Assembly (NCBI GenBank): GCA_036380835.1
Contig: DASVDZ010000047.1
Location: forward strand, 1-64,000
Length of the DNA stretch: 64,000 nucleotides
Direction: 5' to 3'
From: DASQJL01 sp036380835
Lineage (GTDB): Bacteria; Eisenbacteria; RBG-16-71-46; SZUA-252
Shown here piece by piece: positions 1-6,762 of the stretch. The position numbers and the translations under genes are program-made. The notes below the pieces were generated by a model. The model was not told the origin of the DNA, made no database searches, and saw only the letters and a list, made by a program, of their open reading frames with translations. Numbering within the stretch: position 1 is the first letter of the stretch; every line of letters begins with the position of its first letter.

Positions 1-111
1 CTGGCGCAGGCGATCGGCGTGACGGGACATCCGCAGGTCCTGCTACGCGTCGGATACGGAGCGTCGCCCGAACCTACCCCGAGAAGGGCCGTGGAGGACG
101 TGCTGGCGTAG
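1..111 (+). CDS. nitroreductase family protein, 3' end only
   Basis: The window opens inside a reading frame that runs 36 codons to a TAG at 109-111. The encoded tail contains HPQVLLRVGYG, then PEPTPRR and a final VEDVL. That pattern (LRxGYG, PTPRRPxEDVL) is the characteristic C-terminus of FMN-dependent nitroreductases, which reduce nitro or quinone compounds with NAD(P)H. The FMN-binding body lies upstream of the window, so the subfamily cannot be assigned. No gene is visible between its stop and the gene at 308. Confidence 0.7.
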   Translation: MAQAIGVTGHPQVLLRVGYGASPEPTPRRAVEDVLA

Positions 112-307
112 CTCGCAGACGCCGCGCCACGGCACTACTCCGCTCCGCCGCCAGGACGCGCCAGACAGGGCTTCCGCTCGATCGCAGCTGAGCGGCCTCT
201 GGGCGCGGACCCCGGAATCCAGTTGCCCTGGCGCACCCTCCGCGCCAAAGTAGTTCCCGTCGGCCGCCCCCGCGCGCCCACTCACACCGAGCACGGACCG
301 AGCATAG
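112..307. other. intergenic stretch, no gene seen
   Basis: This 196 bp lies between the nitroreductase stop and the DUF4256 start. The open frames crossing it on both strands have no family resemblance and weak starts. I see no clear terminator hairpin and no consensus promoter. Confidence 0.5.
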
Positions 308-871
308 ATGCCCAAGGCCAAAGAGATCACTGGGAAGCAACGCGACGGCTTGCTCAAGACATTGAAAGCACGCTTCGAGGCGCATATGAACCGGCACGCC
401 GGTCTCGAATGGTCGGCGGTGCAGGCAAGAATAGGAGCGGACACTGCCAAGCTCTGGTCGCTCAATGAGATGGAGCAGTCAGGCGGCGAACCGGATGTTG
501 TCGGGATTGATAAGGCTACCGGCGAATACATACTTGTCGATTGCTCAGCGCAGAGCCCCAAAGGACGCCGCAGCGTTTGTTACGATCGCCAAGCGCTCGA
601 CGCACGGAAGGAACACAAGCCGAAGAGCAACGCTGTCGAGATGGCCACCGCCATGGGCGCCACCCTCCTGACACTGGACGAGTATCGGGGACTCCAGGAG
701 CTTGGTCCGTTCGACACGACAACCTCCAGCTGGGTGCAAACACCTACCAAGATCCGGAAGCTCGGCGGCGCGCTGTTCTGCGATCGCCGCTACGACACCG
801 TGTTCGTGTATCACAACGGTGCCGAGTCCTACTACGCCGCCCGGGGATTCCGGTGCTCCCTCAGAGTCTAA
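308..871 (+). CDS. DUF4256 domain-containing protein
   Basis: The 187-residue protein matches the DUF4256 family along its whole length: LKTLKARFEAHMNRH near the N-terminus, KLWSLNEMEQSGGEPDVVG in the middle, then DCSAQSPKGRRSVCYDR, and at the C-terminus KLGGALFCDRRYDTVFVYHN followed by ESYYAARGF. The family is a soluble stand-alone domain of unknown biochemical role found in scattered bacteria. The start at 308 gives the usual family length, although the upstream ribosome-binding site is weak. The methyltransferase follows 13 bp downstream on the same strand. GC is lower than in the bulk of the window, as for the other genes before 3.6 kb. Confidence 0.85.
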   Translation: MPKAKEITGKQRDGLLKTLKARFEAHMNRHAGLEWSAVQARIGADTAKLWSLNEMEQSGGEPDVVGIDKATGEYILVDCSAQSPKGRRSVCYDRQALDARKEHKPKSNAVEMATAMGATLLTLDEYRGLQELGPFDTTTSSWVQTPTKIRKLGGALFCDRRYDTVFVYHNGAESYYAARGFRCSLRV

Positions 872-884
872 GGCAGCAGGCAAA

Positions 885-1493
885 ATGGCTCGACAACCTC
901 TGCCTTCCGACTTCCTGGCTCAGCTGCACTCGCTGGAGGCGAGTTACCTCCGTGAGAGCGACCCTATGCGACAGTCAGGATTCGCGGGCGGGCCCGAACG
1001 CTGGCGCCTTGAGCGTGAGCCAATTCTGACGCCCATGGTCGAGGACGGCGACATCCTCGACGTTGGATGTGCCAATGGGCATCTGCTCGAGTGCTTGGTC
1101 GCGTGGGCTCGAGAACGTGAGGTTCGACTCACGCCGTATGGTGTGGATCAGGGCGCGCGGCTCGTGGCGCTCGCTCGCCGGCGCCTGTCGCAGTACTCGG
1201 GCAATTTCTACGTGGCCAACGCGTGGGAGTGGGAGCCGCCACGGCGGTTTCGGTACGTCTATTCGGTGCATGATTGTGTTCCTGAGGAACTGTTGGGAGC
1301 TTACGTAGAGCGGCTGCTGAACGTCGCGGTGGCCCCGGGCGGCCTACTCATCCTCGGTGCCTATGGTAGTCAAAGCCGCGGCATTCAACCGCTTGATCTC
1401 GGGCAAGCACTCACTTCATCCGGCTTGACGCCTGCTGGCGGCGTGACGGTAGGTGAGCCGCCGATCTCGAGGTTCGCGTGGCTTGCTGCCTGA
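885..1493 (+). CDS. class I SAM-dependent methyltransferase
   Basis: About 202 residues. Motif I is ILDVGCANGHLLE near residue 50, the classic SAM-binding glycine loop. It is followed by YGVDQGARLVALAR (acidic residue for the ribose hydroxyls) and a post-motif region FYVANAWEWEPP. An aromatic-rich segment (RYVYSVHDCVPEE) stands where motif IV sits. The substrate is unknown. The frame is open further upstream, but that part overlaps DUF4256 and has no methyltransferase character, so the ATG at 885, just after the DUF4256 stop, is chosen. Confident to fold, not to substrate. Confidence 0.8.
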   Translation: MARQPLPSDFLAQLHSLEASYLRESDPMRQSGFAGGPERWRLEREPILTPMVEDGDILDVGCANGHLLECLVAWAREREVRLTPYGVDQGARLVALARRRLSQYSGNFYVANAWEWEPPRRFRYVYSVHDCVPEELLGAYVERLLNVAVAPGGLLILGAYGSQSRGIQPLDLGQALTSSGLTPAGGVTVGEPPISRFAWLAA

Positions 1494-1541
1494 CCCGCGC
1501 ATGACCAAGACCCGCCTCTTGGAGAGTACGGGAGTGATCCC

Positions 1542-2210
1542 ATGAGAAGACTCATCGTGTCTACGTTTGCGTCCCTTGACGGGATCCTGCAAGCACCCGG
1601 CGGGCCGGAAGAAGACCCCACCGGCGGCTTTGCCCTTGGCGGTTGGATGTTCGGCTACGGGGACGAAAGCATGGACATCTCGGCGGCAGGTTTCGACGGC
1701 AAGGATCGCGAGCTGGTGCTCGGGCGCAGGACCTATCAGATATTCGAAGCGTACTGGCCTTATCAGCCGGATGACCACCCGATTGCGAAGACGCTCAATG
1801 CGGCGAAAAAGTACGTTGCTTCGCGCACGTTGACGACGCTCCACTGGAACAACTCGACCCTGCTCCACGGCGATGTCGTCTCGGCAATCATCGCTCTCAA
1901 GGCCCAACCGGGCCCCGACCTGCAGATGATCGGCAGCGGCAACTTGATACAAACGCTCCAGGCCGCCTCACTGATCGACGAGTACAACGTGTGGACGTTT
2001 CCGGTGGTGCTCGGGCGGGGCAAGCGCCTTTTCAGCCAGAATGCCAAACCATCGGCGCTGCGGCTCGTTCGCTCTCAGGTCTCGACCACCGGCGTTGTGA
2101 TGAGTACCTATGTACCAAGCGGCGATATCCAGCCCGGATCGTTCGCGAGTGGCGAGCCGAGCGAGAAGGAGTTGGCCCGACGCAAGAAGATGGCGAATGA
2201 GATGTGGTGA
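1542..2210 (+). CDS. dihydrofolate reductase family protein (RibD C-terminal fold)
   Basis: The 222-residue protein opens with RRLIVSTFASLDGILQAPGG, the usual N-terminus of the YyaP/YwjB/RibD_C group, and continues with LVLGRRTYQIFEAYWP, KKYVASRTL, MIGSGNLIQTL and FPVVLGRGKRLF. These are the NADPH and substrate-pocket signatures of the reductase fold. Related proteins are usually stand-alone reductases of unknown substrate rather than true DHFR. The C-terminal 35 residues are a charged extension (EPSEKELARRKK). A GGGAG sequence precedes the ATG at suitable spacing. It sits among other small stand-alone domain genes. Confidence 0.85.
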   Translation: MRRLIVSTFASLDGILQAPGGPEEDPTGGFALGGWMFGYGDESMDISAAGFDGKDRELVLGRRTYQIFEAYWPYQPDDHPIAKTLNAAKKYVASRTLTTLHWNNSTLLHGDVVSAIIALKAQPGPDLQMIGSGNLIQTLQAASLIDEYNVWTFPVVLGRGKRLFSQNAKPSALRLVRSQVSTTGVVMSTYVPSGDIQPGSFASGEPSEKELARRKKMANEMW

Positions 2211-2237
2211 TCCTGGAAGTGCCTAGGGGAGAGCGCG

Positions 2238-2582
2238 ATGAGCAACGAACAGGTGGCACCTGAGACGAAAGGCGTCGCGGTGAAGTTACTTGCGACGGTT
2301 GACCTTGGCCCTGAGATCGAGGGCATGGCGGGGCGCCAACTTCGAATGCGTATGGTGACCATCGAGCCGGGAGGCGTCTTCGGCCCGATCCACGACCATA
2401 GAGGCAGACCAGGCACCGTCTACATACTGCAAGGAACGATCACCGATCATCGGAATGGAGTCGCTACGGACTACGGGCCGGGAGTGGGCTGGCCCGAGGA
2501 TAGGAACACGACACACTGGCTCGAGAACAGAGGAACGATTCCGGCGGTGGAGATCTCGGTCGATATAGTCAGGCAAGAGTAG
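2238..2582 (+). CDS. cupin domain-containing protein
   Basis: The 114-residue single-domain cupin has its first motif around IHDHRGRPGTVYILQGTI (H-x-H followed by the G-x-x-x-x-x-G turn and a beta strand) and a second motif near GWPEDRNTTHWLENRG. The histidine pattern fits a metal-binding beta-barrel. Cupins of this size are often small-molecule enzymes or sensors; nothing here fixes the substrate. GGGGAGA precedes the ATG. It lies 27 bp after the reductase-fold gene and 32 bp before the DinB gene, probably in one transcription unit. Confidence 0.8.
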   Translation: MSNEQVAPETKGVAVKLLATVDLGPEIEGMAGRQLRMRMVTIEPGGVFGPIHDHRGRPGTVYILQGTITDHRNGVATDYGPGVGWPEDRNTTHWLENRGTIPAVEISVDIVRQE

Positions 2583-2614
2583 CGCCGGCGGATGTGGTGA
2601 GCGGGGGGTACCGA

Positions 2615-3097
2615 ATGACCGCGGAAGCCAAACGACTGGAGGAGCAGCTCAGGCGAGCGCTCGAGGGCGAGGCGTGGCACGGGCCCTCGGTACTCGAGTT
2701 GCTGGCCGGCCTTTCCGCGGCGCAAGCGGCCAGCCATCCCATCGCCGGGGCGCATAGCATCTGGGAACTCGTGGTCCATCTTCGCAGTGACTATGACCTG
2801 GTACTCCGAAGATTGGCGGGCGATGGGCGCCAGCTTACGGCGGCCGAGGATTGGCCTGCGTGTCCGGCATCGACCGAGGAGAACTGGCGGCAGACGGTGC
2901 AGGAGCTCAAGCTAGGGAACAAGAAGCTGCGGCAGGCGGTGCGCGACTTTCCGGACGAACGCCTCGATGACCCCCTCGTGCCCGAGGTTCCCTATACCGC
3001 GTACACGCAGTTCATCGGCGTCACGCAGCACAACTTGTATCATGCTGGCCAGATCGCGCTGCTGAAGCGCGCCTTGGCCGCGCCTGACGGGCCCTGA
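2615..3097 (+). CDS. DinB family protein
   Basis: About 160 residues with the DinB four-helix bundle pattern: an N-terminal segment with SIWELVVHLRSDYDLVLRRL, and a C-terminal helix with QFIGVTQHNLYHAGQIALLKR. The HxxxHxxQ-type motif there (QHNLYHAGQ) carries the usual metal-binding histidines. The family resembles mycothiol- and bacillithiol-dependent transferases. I prefer the ATG at 2615 because a run of six G lies just upstream; a GTG at 2594 would add seven residues. It precedes the VOC gene by 22 bp. Confidence 0.8.
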   Translation: MTAEAKRLEEQLRRALEGEAWHGPSVLELLAGLSAAQAASHPIAGAHSIWELVVHLRSDYDLVLRRLAGDGRQLTAAEDWPACPASTEENWRQTVQELKLGNKKLRQAVRDFPDERLDDPLVPEVPYTAYTQFIGVTQHNLYHAGQIALLKRALAAPDGP

Positions 3098-3119
3098 CCC
3101 ATGACGATGGAGAAGTGAC

Positions 3120-3605
3120 ATGGCGACGCCAGCAAAGAACACGATTTGCCTTTGGTACGATGGAGGCGCCGAGGACGCGGCGCGGTTCTACGCGAAGACC
3201 TTCCCCGATTCGTCCGTCGGCGCGGTGCACCGCGCACCGGGAGATTTTCCGTCGGGGAAGAAAGGGGACGTGTTGACCGTCGAGTTCACCGTCATGGGGA
3301 TTCCGTGCCTCGGGCTCAACGGCGGGCCCGCGTTCAAACACAACGAAGCGTTCTCGTTCCAGGTCGCCACCTCGGACCAAGCAGAAACGGATCGCTACTG
3401 GAACGCGATCGTCGGCAACGGCGGCCAGGAGAGCGCGTGCGGCTGGTGCAAGGACAAGTGGGGACTGTCCTGGCAGATTACTCCGATCGCCCTGACGAAG
3501 GCGGTCACCGATCCCGATCGCGCCGCCGCCAAGCGCGCGTTCGATGCGATGATGGAGATGAAGAGGATCGACATCGCTGCGATCGAGGCGGCGCGCCGCG
3601 GTTGA
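3120..3605 (+). CDS. VOC family protein, PhnB/3-demethylubiquinone-methyltransferase-like
   Basis: The 161-residue protein begins KNTICLWYDGGAEDAARFYAK and has PCLGLNGGPAFKHNEAFSFQV in the middle and GWCKDKWGLSWQITP later. This is the PhnB-like branch of the vicinal-oxygen-chelate fold, one of the most widespread stand-alone domains of unknown substrate. GGAGAAG precedes the ATG. It is the last gene of the lower-GC block; the base composition changes downstream. Confidence 0.85.
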   Translation: MATPAKNTICLWYDGGAEDAARFYAKTFPDSSVGAVHRAPGDFPSGKKGDVLTVEFTVMGIPCLGLNGGPAFKHNEAFSFQVATSDQAETDRYWNAIVGNGGQESACGWCKDKWGLSWQITPIALTKAVTDPDRAAAKRAFDAMMEMKRIDIAAIEAARRG

Positions 3606-3739
3606 GGCTGCAGCTCCCCCGTCCCTCCTCGCCAATCTCCTGCCCCCGCTCGAATTAAGCCCTCATGGAGGCGACCCTGCCCTCCGGCCCCCCCCTGGCG
3701 CGGCGCCCCATTTCCGAACCGGCGCGCCGCGCCCGTGTT

Positions 3740-3748
3740 TGATATAAT
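3740..3748 (+). promoter_or_regulatory. extended -10 promoter
   Basis: The sequence TGATATAAT combines a perfect TATAAT hexamer (3743-3748) with the TGn extension one base upstream. No good -35 hexamer lies 16-18 bp upstream, which is typical of extended -10 promoters. It stands out as an AT-rich patch in GC-rich DNA. Initiation would fall near 3755, about 55 bp before the ATG of the small acidic protein at 3810. Confidence 0.6.
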
Positions 3749-3809
3749 AAGGTTCGATCCCGGGCCAACCGGCCACCCCCCCGGGCCTCTTCCTGAAGGA
3801 GCGACAGCC

Positions 3810-4073
3810 ATGAGCCCGAACGACCAGGACAAGGAAATCGTCGAGCGACTCATCGCGGAAACCAATCTCTCCGCTCGTATGGATGCCCTGATCGGGGAGA
3901 TCTGCGACAAGCTGCGGGAATACGGCGTCTCCTCGCCCCACAAGGCGTTCAACGATCTGGTCGACCCCTTCCGCGAGTACTTTATGCTCGAATACGAGGA
4001 AGAGCGCGGGCTGACCGACTCCGGCGAAGAGGGTGAGGAAGAGGACGAGGAGGAAGAGGACAAGAGCTTCTGA
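3810..4073 (+). CDS. small acidic hypothetical protein
   Basis: An 87-residue protein I do not recognise. The first 65 residues are predicted mostly helical (KEIVERLIAETNLSARMDALIGE and DKLREYGVSSPHKAFNDLVD, named here as two segments). The last 20 residues are almost entirely Glu/Asp (EEGEEEDEEEEDKSF). The ATG at 3810 is chosen because AAGGAG precedes it at good spacing. A frame extending upstream to 3735 would begin inside the promoter. It is convergent with endonuclease IV, with only 3 bp between the stops. Confidence 0.6.
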   Translation: MSPNDQDKEIVERLIAETNLSARMDALIGEICDKLREYGVSSPHKAFNDLVDPFREYFMLEYEEERGLTDSGEEGEEEDEEEEDKSF

Positions 4074-4076
4074 GCG

Positions 4077-5000
4077 CTAGGCGGCCCCGTTCCCGGGGCG
4101 CGGTGCTTGGGCCAGCTTCCGGAGGAGCGCCAGGTTCCTCCGGTCCATGACGACGCCGTCCTTCCCCTTCGGCGTCTCCAGGAGCTTCGGCACGGCCTGG
4201 AATCGCGGATCGCGCAGGATCCGCGCGAAGGGCTCCGTCCCGATGGCCCCCCTTCCGATGTGCTCGTGGCGGTCGACCCGGCTCCCCCGCTCCCGCTTCG
4301 AATCGTTCACGTGAAAGACGCGCAGGGTCTCGAGCCCCAGCACGTCGTCGAACTCCTGGAACGTCCCTTCGTAGCCCCCTTCCGTCACGATGTCGTATCC
4401 GGCCGCGTGCACGTGGCAGGTGTCGAGGCAGACCTGCGTCAGGTCGCGCCGCCGGACCCGCTCCCGGATCCGCCCCAGCTCCTCGAACCGCCGCCCGATC
4501 GTCGTCCCCTGTCCCGCGACCGTCTCCAAGAGGAGGATCACGCCGGGGGAGGGGGTGAGCAGGCGCGTCCGGTCGATCGACTCGGCGATCCGGTCGCAGC
4601 CGGCGCGGACGCCGCTCCCCATGTGCGCGCCCGGGTGGACCACGAGGAACCGGACGCCGAGGGCCTCGCAGCGCCGGATCTCGTCCGCGAGCGCCTCGAT
4701 CGAGCGCCTCCGAAGCATCTCGTCGGGCGAGGCCAGGTTGATGAGATAGGAGGCGTGGGCGACGACCGGCGCCAGGCCGCTCGCCTCCCACGCCTCCCGG
4801 AAGCGGAGGCTCTCCGGGGCGACCAGGGCCCTGCCTTTCCACTGCGACGCGTTTTTCGTGAAGATTTGGAGCGCCCGCGCCTTTACCTTGAGCGCTCGCT
4901 CCACGCCGAGCACGAGGCCCCCCGCGACGCTCATATGCGCGCCGATCAGGGGCCCCTCGTCGGGGGCGCGGAGCGGTCTTCGCGTGGTCGATCTTTTCAC
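4077..5000 (-). CDS. nfo: deoxyribonuclease IV (endonuclease IV, AP endonuclease)
   Basis: The 307-residue protein has the conserved N-terminal IGAHMSVAGG, then ALQIFTKNASQWKGR, VVHPGAH, LLLETVAGQGT, CLDTCHVHAAGYD, FHVNDSK, and DRHEHIGRGAIG near the end. Together these supply the His, Glu and Asp ligands of the tri-zinc centre in a TIM barrel. It cleaves 5' to abasic sites in base-excision repair. Length is slightly above the usual 280, mainly from the N-terminal tail. The start is a GTG with no strong Shine-Dalgarno. It is divergent from the Nudix gene, which fits a repair and nucleotide-sanitation neighbourhood. Confidence 0.93.
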   Translation of the reverse strand: MKRSTTRRPLRAPDEGPLIGAHMSVAGGLVLGVERALKVKARALQIFTKNASQWKGRALVAPESLRFREAWEASGLAPVVAHASYLINLASPDEMLRRRSIEALADEIRRCEALGVRFLVVHPGAHMGSGVRAGCDRIAESIDRTRLLTPSPGVILLLETVAGQGTTIGRRFEELGRIRERVRRRDLTQVCLDTCHVHAAGYDIVTEGGYEGTFQEFDDVLGLETLRVFHVNDSKRERGSRVDRHEHIGRGAIGTEPFARILRDPRFQAVPKLLETPKGKDGVVMDRRNLALLRKLAQAPRPGNGAA

Positions 5001-5032
5001 TGGAGGAGTGGCTCGAAACGGCCGATGGCTCG

Positions 5033-5620
5033 ATGGACGGAAACCAGACCCGCCCCGGGGGGCGTCGCGCGCAGCCTATGAAGGATCGCCGGAAAACGCA
5101 AGCGACGCGCCCCCGCGCCCGGTTCTGCATGGTCTGCGGGGGCCCGATGCGCCCCATCCGGGAGCACGGCGTGCCGCGACAGACCTGCGCCCGGTGCGGG
5201 TTCATCGCGTACCGGAATCCGGTGCCGGCGTGCGGGGTCGTGATCGTGCGGGGCGGGCGGGTGCTCCTGGCCCGCCGGGCGCACGAGCCGCGGGTGGGCG
5301 CCTGGGGGATTCCCGCGGGCTTCATGGAGTACGGGGAGCATCCGGAGACGACCGCGGTGCGGGAGGCGCGGGAGGAGACGGGGCTCCACGTCGCGATCGC
5401 GGGCCTGTTCGGCGTCTACGCCGGGCGGGACGATCCGCGAACGCGCGCGGTGCTCATCCTGTATCACGCGCGCGCGAAGGGGGGGCGGCTCGCGGCGGGG
5501 GACGACGCGAGCGAGGTGGCGTACTTTCCGCTGGACCGGTTGCCGCGTCCGATCGCGTTTCGCGCCCATCGCGAGGCGCTGTCGGACCTGCGTCGGGAAC
5601 TGAAGAGGAAGAAGAAATGA
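5033..5620 (+). CDS. Nudix hydrolase with N-terminal zinc ribbon
   Basis: 195 residues. Residues about 30-60 carry two CxxC pairs (FCMVCGGPM and TCARCGF), a zinc ribbon like that of NudC and of archaeal/bacterial ADP-ribose or NADH pyrophosphatases. The Nudix box follows: G-FMEYG-E-HPETTAV-RE-A-R-EE-T-G-L, with every catalytic Glu present. It probably hydrolyses a nucleoside diphosphate derivative. A second ATG at 5078 removes 15 basic residues and is a possible alternative start. Its stop overlaps the next gene in an ATGA, so it is translationally coupled to the nuclease pair. Confidence 0.88.
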   Translation: MDGNQTRPGGRRAQPMKDRRKTQATRPRARFCMVCGGPMRPIREHGVPRQTCARCGFIAYRNPVPACGVVIVRGGRVLLARRAHEPRVGAWGIPAGFMEYGEHPETTAVREAREETGLHVAIAGLFGVYAGRDDPRTRAVLILYHARAKGGRLAAGDDASEVAYFPLDRLPRPIAFRAHREALSDLRRELKRKKK

Positions 5621-6762
5621 GCGTTCGGATCCTCCATCTCGCCGATCTCCATCTCGGCGCCTCGTTCCCCTCCATGGGGGAGCGCGGCGAGGAGCGCTCG
5701 CGCGATCTCCTCGCGGCGTTCCTGCGCGCCGTCGATTTCGCGGCGGGGAAGGACCATCCGATCGACGTCGTCGCGATCGCGGGCGACCTGTTCGACGTCC
5801 ACGATCCGGCGGAGGGCCTCGTCTACCAGGTGGAGTCGGCGCTCGAGCGGCTGACCGGAGCCGGGATCGCCGTGCTCCTCGTTCCCGGCACGCACGACGC
5901 GCACGCCTACCGCCGCTCGGTCTACCGCCGGCTCCGGATTCCCGAGGGGGCGCATCTCTTCCTCGCGCCGACGCTCGAGGCGGGCCCGCGGCTTACGATC
6001 CGGGACGAGAGCGTGCAGACCTACGGCGTCGCCTACGACGCGGCCGCCTGCGAGCGCCCGCTGGGGGAATTCCGCCAGACGGGGCTCGCCGACTACCACG
6101 TCGGCGTGCTCCACGCGGCGCTCCAGGACAGCCCGACGTGGAAGACCCGCGCCAACGACCTGCCGATCACCCGGACCGAGATCGGCGCCTCGGGGCTCCA
6201 CTACGTCGCGCTCGGCCACTTCCACAACTACGCCGAGATCCGCGAGGGGACGTCGGTGGCGGTCTATCCCGGGACGCTCGAGGGCCGGAAGTTCGGCGAG
6301 AACGGCCCCCGCTACCTGGTCGTCGCCACGCTCGGCCGGGAGGCCGTCTCGGTGGAGCGGACGCCGTGGAACGTGCGCACCGTGACCGAGGCGGTGGTCG
6401 ACTTCCAGCTCGCCGAGATCCGCGAGGAGCGCCAGCTGGTCGAGCGGATCGCCGCCTTCGCCGGGGAGCGCGAGATCGTGCGCGTGCGTCTCACGGGACC
6501 GGCCGAGTTCGTCTTCGACGCCGAGCGCCTCCGGGCGGGGCTCTACCCGCGTTTCTTCCACCTCGAGATCGACGACCGCACGTACGTCGTGAACGCGCGT
6601 CTCCTCGAGCGCTATCGCGACGAAGCAACCGTGCGCGGCGTCTTCGTCCGTCGCATGCTCGAGCGGATCGAGCGGGCGGAGGGCTCCGACGCCAAGGAGA
6701 CCGCCGTGCTGGCGCTCCGCCTCGGACTCTCGGAATTCCAGAATCCACGCCATGCGCCTTGA
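5617..6762 (+). CDS. SbcD/YhaO-like metallophosphoesterase nuclease subunit
   Basis: The 381-residue protein has calcineurin-type phosphoesterase motifs: DLH at 10-12, GDLFD at 56-60, PGTHD at 90-94, LHAA with His 166, and GHFH at 200-203. These form the di-manganese site of Mre11/SbcD nucleases. The third motif reads GTHD where most families have GNHD. The C-terminal 120 residues would be the capping and partner-binding region. It overlaps the downstream SbcC-like gene by 11 bp, so the two are almost certainly a complex for processing DNA ends or hairpins. Confidence 0.88.
   Translation: MSVRILHLADLHLGASFPSMGERGEERSRDLLAAFLRAVDFAAGKDHPIDVVAIAGDLFDVHDPAEGLVYQVESALERLTGAGIAVLLVPGTHDAHAYRRSVYRRLRIPEGAHLFLAPTLEAGPRLTIRDESVQTYGVAYDAAACERPLGEFRQTGLADYHVGVLHAALQDSPTWKTRANDLPITRTEIGASGLHYVALGHFHNYAEIREGTSVAVYPGTLEGRKFGENGPRYLVVATLGREAVSVERTPWNVRTVTEAVVDFQLAEIREERQLVERIAAFAGEREIVRVRLTGPAEFVFDAERLRAGLYPRFFHLEIDDRTYVVNARLLERYRDEATVRGVFVRRMLERIERAEGSDAKETAVLALRLGLSEFQNPRHAP

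Noticed and set aside
3750..3780. GGTTCGATCC sequence resembling a tRNA T-loop
   Set aside because: The flanking bases do not form a 5 bp T-stem, and no anticodon arm, D-arm or acceptor stem can be drawn upstream; the sequence lies just after a promoter.
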